Counted from the first letter of the stretch, positions 1 through 6,642 are shown. The stretch is 11,872 nt of DNA from an uncultured Faecalibacterium sp. (GCA_934526125.1 CAKSZU010000067.1:1-11872); one strand, 5' to 3'. Notes: a model not told the origin generated them from the sequence alone. Numbers and translations: made by a program.

Positions 1-426
1 AGCTCCATGCCCACCCAGGACATCCAGATGTTCAAGGATGCCGGCATCGCCGCCCGCGGCGAGGGCAACTTCGTGGTCTTCAACGGTCCCGATGAGCAGT
101 TCGTCTCCGGCCGTGTGATTGGCGCAGACGGCGGCATCGGCGGCACCTACGCCGTCATGCCCGAGCTGTACCTGACCATGAACAAGTACATCAACGAGGG
201 CAAGGTCAAGGAGGCACAGGCCATCCAGTACGAGGCCGACCGCATCATCTACAAGATGTGCGAAGCTCACGGCAACCTGTACGCCGTGCAGAAAGAGATC
301 CTGCGCCGGATGTACGGTCTGGAACTGGGCGGCGTCCGCGAGCCCATGCCCGGCCTGATCCCCGAAGATGAGCCCATCATTGCCGAAGCACAGGCCATGA
401 TCGAAGCCGCCATCGCAAAGCTGTAA
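1..426 (+). CDS. nanA: N-acetylneuraminate lyase, C-terminal part (5' end outside window)
   Basis: Cytosolic aldolase that splits N-acetylneuraminate into N-acetylmannosamine and pyruvate, the first committed step of sialic acid use. Only the last 141 residues are present. The frame is open to base 1 and the first visible Met (base 7) is internal, since family members run to about 300 residues. The visible part carries the DHDPS/NAL-family motif GADGGIGGTYAVMPELY (E. coli NanA has GADGGIGSTY), preceded by a VFNGPDEQF block matching the NanA 'YNG-DE' segment, then the helical C-terminal region. The Schiff-base lysine lies upstream of the window. The nanQ, nanE and nanK genes immediately downstream make NanA far more likely than a dihydrodipicolinate synthase. 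A hairpin terminator follows 7 bases after the stop codon. Confidence 0.9.
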   Translation, partial: SSMPTQDIQMFKDAGIAARGEGNFVVFNGPDEQFVSGRVIGADGGIGGTYAVMPELYLTMNKYINEGKVKEAQAIQYEADRIIYKMCEAHGNLYAVQKEILRRMYGLELGGVREPMPGLIPEDEPIIAEAQAMIEAAIAKL

Positions 427-433
427 ACCGAAC

Positions 434-485
434 AAGCGCCCCCTCTCCGTCTCTTTTCAGAGGGGAGGCGGGCGCTTCTTTTTAT
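434..485 (+). terminator. Rho-independent terminator or attenuator between nanA and nanQ
   Basis: The arm AAGCGCCC (434-441) pairs with GGGCGCTT (470-477). An inner CCTCT/AGAGG pairing lies around 442-446 and 459-463, and the T-rich run CTTCTTTTTAT follows. It sits inside an otherwise same-strand nan gene cluster, and no promoter is recognisable between it and nanQ. It may therefore act as a partial terminator that lowers expression of the downstream genes. Its left arm shares CCCTCTCCGTC (441-451) with the repeat at 3272-3282. Confidence 0.75.
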
Positions 486-499
486 GGGAGGGAAATCAA

Positions 500-961
500 A
501 TGATCTGCGATACCCTGAACCACCTGCACCTGTACAAGGGGCTCCAGAAGAACCTGGACACGGCCATCGAATTTCTGGCCGTACACCCGCTGGACACCCT
601 GCCGCTGGGCCGCACCGAAGTGGACGGCGAGAATGTCTTCATCAACCTGATGGAAGCCGACCTGCACCCGGACGAGGGTTCGCACCCGGAATACCATAAG
701 CTCTACGCCGACCTGCAGATCGACCTGACCGGCGGCGAGGGCTGGGGATACGAGACTGCCCCCGGCACCGAAGCAGAGCCCTATAAGCCGGATATCGGGT
801 TCCGGGACAGCCCGGACGCCGTGTTCGGGACTCTGGGCGAGGGACGGTTCGTCCTCTTCTTCCCCGGCGAGCTCCACAAACCCGGCGTCCTGCAGCCCGG
901 CTGCGATCACGTCCGCAAAGCCGTTGTCAAAATCAGAATGGAGGATAAATACCATGGATAA
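500..961 (+). CDS. nanQ: YhcH/NanQ family protein, probable N-acetylneuraminate anomerase
   Basis: A 153-residue protein of the YhcH/YjgK/YiaL (DUF386) family, the normal full length. The E. coli member, NanQ, speeds interconversion of sialic acid anomers released by the lyase reaction or supplied by transport. Visible family features are the HPEYHKLYADLQIDL segment (residues 62-76) and FFPGELHKPG (residues 120-129) on a cupin-like beta barrel. H62, E64 and H126 are candidate metal or substrate ligands. The KAVVKIRM strand near the C-terminus is also typical. There is no signal peptide, so it is cytosolic. The ATG has GGGAGG seven to eight bases upstream. The stop overlaps the nanE start by 8 bases, so the two are probably translationally coupled. 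The role rests on family and operon context. Confidence 0.88.
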   Translation: MICDTLNHLHLYKGLQKNLDTAIEFLAVHPLDTLPLGRTEVDGENVFINLMEADLHPDEGSHPEYHKLYADLQIDLTGGEGWGYETAPGTEAEPYKPDIGFRDSPDAVFGTLGEGRFVLFFPGELHKPGVLQPGCDHVRKAVVKIRMEDKYHG

Positions 962-1658
962 GGAAAAACTGTTTGCTCAGATCAAGGGCGGCCTCATCGT
1001 CTCCTGCCAGGCGCTGGAGACCGAGCCCCTGTACACCAAAGAGGGCGGCGTGATGCCCCTGATGGCCAAGGCCGCCGCCATGAGCGGCGCTGTGGGCATC
1101 CGCGCCAACACCGTGCGGGACATCACCCAGATCAAGGAGGTCGTGGACCTGCCCGTCATCGGCATCATCAAGAAGGATTATCCCGGCACCCCGATGTACA
1201 TCACCGTGACCATGAAGGAAGTGGACGAGCTGGTGGCCTGCGGCGTGGATATCCTCGCCGTGCAGGGCACCGGAGCCCTCCGCCCGGACGGCTCCACCTC
1301 CGCCGAGTTTATCCGTGCCATCAAGGCGAAGTACCCGGATCAGCTGCTGATGGCCGACTGCGACAACTTCGAGAACGCCATGGCCTGCGCTGAGGCCGGT
1401 GCGGACTTCGTGGGCACCACCATGCGCGGATACACCCCCGAGACCAAGGGCATCGACGACATCGACTTCAACTTCGTCCACAAGCTGGCCGCCGAGTGCC
1501 CGGCCAAGATCATCGCCGAGGGCCACATCCACTACCCCGAGCAGGCCGTCAAGGCTTTGGAAGCCGGTGCCTTCGCACTGGTGGTGGGCGGTGCCATCAC
1601 CCGCCCCGCCGAGATCACGGCCCGCTTCACCGGTGCCATCAACGCCATGAACAAATAA
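954..1658 (+). CDS. nanE: N-acylglucosamine-6-phosphate (ManNAc-6-P) 2-epimerase
   Basis: Converts N-acetylmannosamine-6-phosphate to N-acetylglucosamine-6-phosphate in the cytosol. It is a 234-residue TIM barrel of the usual NanE size. Visible family motifs are GGLIVSCQAL (12-21), PVIGIIKKDYPGTPMYITVT (67-86, with the likely catalytic Lys at 73 or 74), RPDGST (110-115), MADCDN (133-138), TTMRGYTPETKG (155-166), AEGHIHYPEQ (188-197, candidate catalytic Glu189) and a phosphate-binding VVGGAITRP (210-218). The ATG at 954 is preferred to an upstream in-frame ATG at 924 because GGAGG (940-944) sits nine bases before it and the protein then begins where homologues do. Oddity: the strand before RPDG reads LAVQGTGALRPDG where I expect an acidic ALDAT/ALDCT-like motif. 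It overlaps the nanQ 3' end, and nanK follows after 15 bases. Confidence 0.93.
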   Translation: MDKEKLFAQIKGGLIVSCQALETEPLYTKEGGVMPLMAKAAAMSGAVGIRANTVRDITQIKEVVDLPVIGIIKKDYPGTPMYITVTMKEVDELVACGVDILAVQGTGALRPDGSTSAEFIRAIKAKYPDQLLMADCDNFENAMACAEAGADFVGTTMRGYTPETKGIDDIDFNFVHKLAAECPAKIIAEGHIHYPEQAVKALEAGAFALVVGGAITRPAEITARFTGAINAMNK

Positions 1659-1673
1659 CACGGAGACGCTGAC

Positions 1674-2603
1674 ATGAAACAGTATCTTGCCATTGATATC
1701 GGCGGCACTGCCGTCAAGCTGGGTCTGGTGGACGAGACCGGCACCGTGCTGGCCAAGGCCGAGGAGAGCGTCAATTTTGACGGCTATCAGACCCCGGTGC
1801 TGACCACCGTCCTGAAAGCGGCCGCAGCCTTTGTGGAAGCGCAGGAACTCGACCCTGCCGCACTGGAGGGCATCGGCGTTTCCGCCACCGGCCAGATCGA
1901 CAGCCGCAAGGGCATCGTGGCCGGGACCTGCGGCAATTTTCCCAACTACATCAACAGCCCCATCAAGGCAAAGTTGGAAGAGCTTTTCGGGCGGCCGGTC
2001 ACGGTCGCCAACGATGCCAACTGTATGACGCTGGGTGAAGTCTGGGTCGGTGCCGCAAAAGGCTATACCGATGTCATCGGCGTGACCCTGGGCACCGGCG
2101 TGGGCGGCGGCATCCTGACCGGCGGCCGCCTGCTGGAAGGGGCCCGGGGCCTCGGCGGGGAGCTGGGCCATTACCGCACCCATGCGCTGGACGGTGTCCC
2201 CTGCACTTGCGGAGCCACCGGCTGCTGGGAGCGGTACGCCGCCACCACGGCGCTGGTCCGGGCCGCACAGGAGAAGAACCCGGACTGGAAGGACGGCCGC
2301 ACCATCTTTGCTGCCGCCGAAGCCGGAGACGAGACCGTTCTGGCCCTGCTGGACGCCTGGACCGATGAGATCGCACAGGGTCTGGCCGGTATGGTACACA
2401 TCTTCAACCCCCAGCTCATCCTGATCGGCGGAGGCGTATCCGCCCAGCAGAAGCTGCTCATCGACCCCATTGCCGCCAAGGTGAAGGCTTCGGTGATGCC
2501 CGCCTTTGCCGAAGGGCTGGAGATCCGGGCCGCACAGCTGCACAACGATGCCGGAATGGTGGGTGCCGTGTACTACTTCCGCCAGCAACACAACGAACTG
2601 TAA
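1674..2603 (+). CDS. nanK: ROK-family sugar kinase, probable N-acetylmannosamine kinase
   Basis: Predicted to phosphorylate N-acetylmannosamine at O-6 with ATP, giving the substrate of NanE. The 309 residues match a normal ROK kinase. The N-terminal phosphate loop is AIDIGGTAVKLGLVD (6-20). The catalytic Asp lies in VANDANC (111-117, D114). A second nucleotide loop is LGTGVGGG (139-146). The structural zinc motif is GH-x10-CTCGATGCWE (H166, C177, C179, C184), and IGGGVS occurs near the C-terminus. ROK sequence alone does not separate ManNAc kinase from glucokinase or other hexose kinases; the call rests on its place directly after nanE. GGAG lies eight bases before the ATG. A Shine-Dalgarno AAGGAG for the next gene directly follows the stop codon, so the genes form one operon. 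Confidence 0.88.
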   Translation: MKQYLAIDIGGTAVKLGLVDETGTVLAKAEESVNFDGYQTPVLTTVLKAAAAFVEAQELDPAALEGIGVSATGQIDSRKGIVAGTCGNFPNYINSPIKAKLEELFGRPVTVANDANCMTLGEVWVGAAKGYTDVIGVTLGTGVGGGILTGGRLLEGARGLGGELGHYRTHALDGVPCTCGATGCWERYAATTALVRAAQEKNPDWKDGRTIFAAAEAGDETVLALLDAWTDEIAQGLAGMVHIFNPQLILIGGGVSAQQKLLIDPIAAKVKASVMPAFAEGLEIRAAQLHNDAGMVGAVYYFRQQHNEL

Positions 2604-2618
2604 AAGGAGTGTTCTGTC

Positions 2619-3257
2619 ATGAAAACGCACATTCTTTGTCTGGGCGATTCCAACACCCACGGCTACTGCGCCGATCCGAAGGACAATGCCGACGGCGGCA
2701 TCCGCTTCAATGAGGACGAGCGCTGGACCTGCCGCCTGCAGGCCGCTCTGGGGGACAAGTATCTCGTCACCGAAGAGGGGCTCTCCGGCCGGACCACCGT
2801 GTTCGTGGACCCCATCCACGAGTCCATGGACGCGCTGAGCGTGGCCTATTCCCTGCTCAAGAGCCACGAGGTCATCGGCCTGCTCATCATCATGCTGGGC
2901 ACCAACGACGTCAAGGAGCGCTTCGGTGCCAATGCTGCCTGCATCGGTGTCGGAATGGAGCGCCTGATCCAGAAGTGCAAGAGCGTGGACTGCTGGGGCA
3001 ATAAGGCCCCCAACATTCTGGTCGTGGCACCGCCCCGCATCAAGGAGGGCTTCCACGATGAGGTCATGGGCGACGGCTGTGTGGAGAAGTCCCGCGGTGT
3101 GGCGGCGCAGTTCAAGATGATCGCCGCCCGGAACAACGTGCATTTCTTCGATGCCGAAGGCTGCGAGTTCAACCAGATCGACTTCATGCACCTGACCCGG
3201 AAGGGCCATGCACAGCTGGCCGAAAAACTGGCCGGGCTGGTGCCGACGCTGCTCTGA
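2619..3257 (+). CDS. Cytosolic SGNH/GDSL hydrolase, candidate sialate O-acetylesterase
   Basis: A 212-residue SGNH-fold esterase. Block I is CLGDSNTHG with nucleophile Ser11, block II has Gly57 (GLSGRTT), block III is LGTNDVKE with Asn96, and block V is DFMHLTRKGH with Asp188 and His191. The complete catalytic set suggests an active enzyme. The size and GDSNT block resemble the arylesterase / lysophospholipase L1-like group. There is no signal peptide or membrane segment. It is the last gene of the nan operon, 15 bases after nanK, with AAGGAG before its ATG. From context I infer that it removes O-acetyl groups from imported sialic acids or from ManNAc derivatives, so that the lyase can use them. 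The sequence cannot exclude another ester substrate. A cloverleaf-like terminator follows immediately. Confidence 0.85.
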   Translation: MKTHILCLGDSNTHGYCADPKDNADGGIRFNEDERWTCRLQAALGDKYLVTEEGLSGRTTVFVDPIHESMDALSVAYSLLKSHEVIGLLIIMLGTNDVKERFGANAACIGVGMERLIQKCKSVDCWGNKAPNILVVAPPRIKEGFHDEVMGDGCVEKSRGVAAQFKMIAARNNVHFFDAEGCEFNQIDFMHLTRKGHAQLAEKLAGLVPTLL

Positions 3258-3260
3258 GTC

Positions 3261-3363
3261 AAAAAGAACAACCCTCTCCGTCATTGCCTCGCAATGCCGC
3301 CTCACCCTTTCGGGGGAAGCAGGCAAAGCAAAAGGCTTTGACAGAGAGGGTTGTTTTCTTTTG
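3261..3363. repeat. Cloverleaf-like intergenic repeat, likely bidirectional terminator
   Basis: A perfect 12-bp outer stem joins AACAACCCTCTC (3267-3278) and GAGAGGGTTGTT (3344-3355). Within it lie the hairpin CATTGC-ctc-GCAATG (3282-3296), an imperfect central arm (GCCT 3299-3302 with AGGC 3321-3324, enclosing CCC-TTTC-GGG), and CAAAGC with GCTTTG (3324-3329 and 3335-3340). A T-rich run follows on the plus strand (TTTTCTTTT) and another on the minus strand (TTCTTTTT). It fills the space between convergent genes and would end both the nan and aspS-GNAT transcripts. From memory, similar CCCTCTCCGTC-containing elements recur between genes in Faecalibacterium relatives. The 11-base CCCTCTCCGTC also occurs in the terminator at 441-451. 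Confidence 0.75.
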
Positions 3364-4572
3364 TCAGATATAATCCGAAATATACGGAATCTTATGGAAG
3401 ATTACGTCATCCAGACGCTCCACGGCGTCCTCCCTGCCCTCGATGCGTTCCAGCTCATAGAGGCGTTCCGCCGTCTTGTAGCCCAGCAGCAGAGTCGAAA
3501 AGGTCCCGATGCCCATCTTCAGGTGGTATTCCGCCGGTTCCTTCGTCATGGTGCAGCTGCCGTTTTCGAACCGGACCGTAAAGGTGCGGTCGTTCCAGGG
3601 CAGGAGCGTATCCTCGATCTCCAGCGCGATGCAGAGCGTTCCGCCGTCCGGATCACAGGGGTAATCGGTGAGGAAGTTCTCCACATCGATGATCCGTCCC
3701 ATGGCGTAGGGGCGGATGCTCTCCTTGATGTCGCCGTCGTCCATCTCAAAGGCGATGGGCTCGCTGAAATAGGTGCTGCCATGCACTTCATCGATCATGG
3801 AGTCGTGGGCGTGGATGTACTCCCACAGCCCCTTCTGGGCCTCGCGGTTGAGGTAGACCATCTCCTTGATATGCATGATGTCGTTCTTGATGAGGTAGAC
3901 CATGTAACCGCAGGGCTTGTCCTTGACGTTATAGTAGACCGCCACATTGGTGTCGTCCTCGTCCCAGCGCCAGTACTCCTCCCACGCAAGGCTGTTGCGG
4001 AACAGGCAACCGTGGGTGATGGAAGCGAAATGGGAGTGCAGCTCGTGGAACTCGGTGTTGTCCCACGAGACCCGGCGGACATAGCCCGGTGCCCGGACCT
4101 TTGTGGGGATCTGCCGGTCCTTGATGTTGAAGGAGATCTTGTTGGAGACGATCTCCCACCCCAGATGATGATACAGCGGGATGCTGTACGGATACAGCAG
4201 CGCAAAGGATTTTCCCTCTTCGTGCATTTGGGTCAGCCCTCGGATCATCAGGTGTTTCATGATCCCCTGCCCGGTGTATTCCGGGTAGGTACACACGCTG
4301 GTGACGAAGCCCACATGGTAGACCGTATCGTAGATGTTCATCTTCAGCGGGTAGACGGCGAACTGGGACACCAGAGTATCCCCGTCGAAGCAGCCCAGCA
4401 CATCGGCGCGTTCCAGCACCGGGAACTTGGACTGCTTGATCTCGTCATCCTTCCAGCCGGTGGCGGTCAGCTCTTCTTCCGTGACCTGAAAGGTATAGCG
4501 GAGCAGCGCATTGTACTGGTCCAGATCCTTTGCTTCCAGATACCGGGTCACATAGTGGTCAGCGGCATTCAT
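3364..4572 (-). CDS. Eis-like GNAT family N-acetyltransferase
   Basis: A 402-residue protein with the layout of the Eis-type acetyltransferases: two GNAT-like domains followed by an SCP2-like C-terminal domain (roughly residues 290-402). The acetyl-CoA segment is VTSVCTYPEYTGQGIMKHLM (about 90-109), with the TGQGI turn standing for the (R/Q)xxGxG/A pyrophosphate loop. It is followed by SFALLYPYSIPLYHHLGWE (122-140). Known Eis enzymes acetylate amines such as aminoglycosides or lysine side chains and use the C-terminal carboxylate in catalysis; this protein ends in ISDYI. The substrate here is unknown. It begins 15 bases after the aspS stop, with GGGAG upstream, so it is probably co-transcribed with aspS. 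The stop codon abuts the cloverleaf repeat. Confidence 0.85.
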   Translation of the reverse strand: MNAADHYVTRYLEAKDLDQYNALLRYTFQVTEEELTATGWKDDEIKQSKFPVLERADVLGCFDGDTLVSQFAVYPLKMNIYDTVYHVGFVTSVCTYPEYTGQGIMKHLMIRGLTQMHEEGKSFALLYPYSIPLYHHLGWEIVSNKISFNIKDRQIPTKVRAPGYVRRVSWDNTEFHELHSHFASITHGCLFRNSLAWEEYWRWDEDDTNVAVYYNVKDKPCGYMVYLIKNDIMHIKEMVYLNREAQKGLWEYIHAHDSMIDEVHGSTYFSEPIAFEMDDGDIKESIRPYAMGRIIDVENFLTDYPCDPDGGTLCIALEIEDTLLPWNDRTFTVRFENGSCTMTKEPAEYHLKMGIGTFSTLLLGYKTAERLYELERIEGREDAVERLDDVIFHKIPYISDYI

Positions 4573-4587
4573 AGCAGCGCTCCCGCA

Positions 4588-5922
4588 TTACGGAGTCAGA
4601 CGGTTGGGGCCGCGGAACAGGAACTCGGCATCCTTGATGCTCTCGCCCACCAGCAGCATGGTCAGGCGGTCGATGCCCAGACCAAAGCCGCCGTGCGGGG
4701 GGCAGCCGTACTGGAAGAACTCCAGATAGAACTTGACGTCCTCGGCCAGACCCTTCTCCTCGGCCTGCTTCTTCAGCACCTCGTAGCGGTGCTCACGCTG
4801 GGCACCGGTGGTGATCTCGACACCGCGCCAGATCAGGTCGTAGCCCTGGGGCACGCCGTTCTCATCCCGCATGTGGTAGAAAGCGCGCTTCTCGGCATCG
4901 TAGTCCGTAACGAAGAGGAACTCGTGGTTGTAGTGCTTCTTGACCCAATCGTAGCTCAGGCGCTCGGCCTCGGTGGTCAGGTCGCCCTTCTCAGAGTCGT
5001 CCACGACGTAGCCGAAGTCCTCTTCCAGACCCTTGTACAGGTCGGCCAGCTTGACCACGGGGAACGGGGTCTCGGGCACGATGACTTCCTTGCCGAACAT
5101 CTCCTGGATCTGGTCGCCGTAGGCATCCTTGACGGCCTGCAGACCAGCCTTCAGCAGCTGCTCCTCCATCGCCATGACGTCGCGGTAAGAGGTGATGTAG
5201 CTGAACTCCAGATCAAAGCCGGAGAACTCGGTGGCATGCTTGTTGGTGTAGCTCTTCTCGGCGCGGAAGACGGGGCCGGTCTCGAAAATGCGCTCAAAGC
5301 CGGCTGCCATGGCCATCTGCTTGTAGAACTGGGGGCTCTGTGCCAGATAGGCGTTGCGGTCAAAGTAGTCCACCTTGAACACTTCCGAGCCGCTCTCGCT
5401 GGCCGCAGCGATCAGCTTGGGGGTGTGGATCTCGATGAAGTTCCGGTCCAGCAGGAACTTGCGCATGGCGTTGACCATGCAGCTCTGGGCCTTGAACATC
5501 AGCTGGTTCTCATCGGTGCGCAGGTCCACCCAGCGGTAATCGATGCGCTGGTCGATGCTGGAACGCTCGACGGCCTTCTTCTTCTTGGTGGCGGCAATGG
5601 CCTTGCGGGCGATGGGCAGTGCATCCGCAATGCTCTCGATCTCGATGGCAGCGGGGATCATCTCGATGCCGCCCATCTTGACGTAGTCGTTCTCCACGAC
5701 CTTGCCGGTGACGGTAATGACAGAGTCCGGGGTCAGCTGATCAATGGTGGGCACCAGATCAGGATGATCTTCCTTCTCAATGGTGATCTGCAGCTTGCCG
5801 GTGATATCCTTCAGTACGATAAAGGCCATATACTTGCTGTTGCGCAGGTTTTCGATAAAGCCCTGTACCTTGACGGTGTTGCCAATTTCCTTTTGTACCT
5901 CGTTGATGTAGGTGCGATTCAT
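4588..5922 (-). CDS. aspS: Aspartyl-tRNA synthetase, archaeal/eukaryal (AspS2-like) type
   Basis: Charges tRNA with aspartate. The 444 residues match the short archaeal-type enzyme rather than the roughly 590-residue bacterial AspRS, and the bacterial GAD insertion is absent. The N-terminal OB fold (about 1-105) binds the anticodon. Motif 1 is around FLLDRNFIEIHTPKLI (156-171), followed by AQSPQFYKQ (194-202). Motif 2 has FRAEKSYTNKHATEF (219-233), and DLIWRGVEITTGAQREHR precedes motif 3, GGFGLGIDRLTMLL (411-424, Arg419). QSPQ and GAQREHR favour AspRS over AsnRS. Such enzymes in bacteria are often non-discriminating (also making Asp-tRNA-Asn for GatCAB); this cannot be decided here. The start has AAGGAGG seven bases upstream and a strong promoter about 35 bases away. 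An unusual KKKK run sits at 113-116. Confidence 0.9.
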   Translation of the reverse strand: MNRTYINEVQKEIGNTVKVQGFIENLRNSKYMAFIVLKDITGKLQITIEKEDHPDLVPTIDQLTPDSVITVTGKVVENDYVKMGGIEMIPAAIEIESIADALPIARKAIAATKKKKAVERSSIDQRIDYRWVDLRTDENQLMFKAQSCMVNAMRKFLLDRNFIEIHTPKLIAAASESGSEVFKVDYFDRNAYLAQSPQFYKQMAMAAGFERIFETGPVFRAEKSYTNKHATEFSGFDLEFSYITSYRDVMAMEEQLLKAGLQAVKDAYGDQIQEMFGKEVIVPETPFPVVKLADLYKGLEEDFGYVVDDSEKGDLTTEAERLSYDWVKKHYNHEFLFVTDYDAEKRAFYHMRDENGVPQGYDLIWRGVEITTGAQREHRYEVLKKQAEEKGLAEDVKFYLEFFQYGCPPHGGFGLGIDRLTMLLVGESIKDAEFLFRGPNRLTP

Positions 5923-5957
5923 GGAAATCCTCCTTCTTGGTTCTTGTATACCTTTTC

Positions 5958-5986
5958 ATTATAGCCCCGTTTCGGGGATAAATCAA
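5958..5986 (-). promoter_or_regulatory. Sigma-A-type promoter of aspS
   Basis: On the minus strand, TTGATT (5981-5986) and a perfect TATAAT (5958-5963) are separated by exactly 17 bases. A transcript starting near 5951 would have a leader of about 28 bases containing the AAGGAGG of aspS. The spacer holds a short dyad, CCCCG-AAA-CGGGG (5965-5977). The -35 box begins only 4 bases beyond the stop codon of the upstream transferase gene. Confidence 0.8.
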
Positions 5987-5990
5987 CCGG

Positions 5991-6611
5991 TTACTCCTTC
6001 TTTTTCTCTTCTTCGTGGAGCGTTCCGGTGCCGCCTTCCACCACGCCGTCATGATCCAGCACGGCCCGGATGGTGCCGAAGAAGCATTTCACGTCCATCC
6101 CAAAGCTCAGATGCTCCACATAGTAGCCGTCCAGCCGGGCCTTGTCGGCGATCTCCAGCTCATCCCGGCCATGGATCTGGGCCCAGCCGGTCAGGCCGGG
6201 GCGGACATCGTTGGCACCGTATTTGTCCCGCTCGGCCAGCAGGTCGTACTGGTTCCAGAGCGCGGGGCGCGGACCGATGACCGCCATATCCCCCACAAAG
6301 ATGTTCCACAGCTGGGGCAGCTCGTCCAAGCTGGTCTTGCGCAGAAAGCGCCCCACCCGGGTGATATACTGATCCGGGTCCTTCAGCATATGGGTGGGCA
6401 TATCATGGGGCGTATCGATGCGCATGGTGCGGAATTTCAGGATCTCGAAATACTTCTTATGGATGCCCACCCGCTTCTGCCGGAACAGGATCGGCCCCGG
6501 AGAGTCGATCTTGATGGCAAGGCAGAGGATGAGCAGCAGCGGCGAGAGGACGATCATGCCGCACAGCGACAGGATGACCGCCAGCAGCCGCTTGATTCCG
6601 TTTCGATACAT
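5991..6611 (-). CDS. Monotopic phosphoglycosyl transferase (bacterial sugar transferase, PglC/WcaJ core)
   Basis: Transfers a sugar phosphate from a UDP-sugar to undecaprenyl phosphate, the first step of many surface glycan pathways, at the inner face of the membrane. The 206 residues match the minimal PglC-like form without extra transmembrane helices. Visible are one hydrophobic re-entrant helix (about 9-34) with a Ser23-Pro24 kink, [15 protein letters not shown] (35-49), KFRTM (59-63), the catalytic Asp96-Glu97 dyad in [16 protein letters not shown] (111-116) and [16 protein letters not shown] (137-152). The lysine-rich tail EEEKKKE is unusual. I chose the ATG at 6611: AAGGAGG lies seven bases upstream and the family begins here, although the frame stays open to about 6932. 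It is a single-gene unit with no other glycan assembly genes in view, so the glycan is unknown. Confidence 0.88.
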   Translation of the reverse strand: MYRNGIKRLLAVILSLCGMIVLSPLLLILCLAIKIDSPGPILFRQKRVGIHKKYFEILKFRTMRIDTPHDMPTHMLKDPDQYITRVGRFLRKTSLDELPQLWNIFVGDMAVIGPRPALWNQYDLLAERDKYGANDVRPGLTGWAQIHGRDELEIADKARLDGYYVEHLSFGMDVKCFFGTIRAVLDHDGVVEGGTGTLHEEEKKKE

Positions 6612-6642
6612 GGAGGTTCCTCCTTCATTCAAAGTACCTCTT

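Noticed and set aside
484..699. Short plus-strand open frame overlapping nanQ
   Set aside because: It is in another frame from nanQ, which has the better ribosome site and recognisable family motifs; the translation is Pro/Gly/Arg-rich noise.
924..953. Upstream ATG for nanE at 924
   Set aside because: It adds ten residues that overlap nanQ further and lacks a ribosome site, while GGAGG precedes the ATG at 954.
933..3326. 797-codon minus-strand open frame under nanE, nanK and the esterase
   Set aside because: It is in exact codon register with all three plus-strand genes and its translation is low-complexity and rich in Gly, His, Asp and Val. No family motif is visible, while the plus-strand proteins are clearly recognisable.
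3282..3355. Possible tRNA or small RNA gene from the cloverleaf shape
   Set aside because: It lacks the TTCNANNC T-loop, D-loop consensus and CCA-type acceptor. The T-runs on both sides and convergent flanking genes fit a terminator repeat better.
3208..5964. 918-codon plus-strand open frame opposite the GNAT gene and aspS
   Set aside because: It is the codon-register shadow of two well-identified minus-strand genes, has no ribosome site and crosses the terminator repeat.
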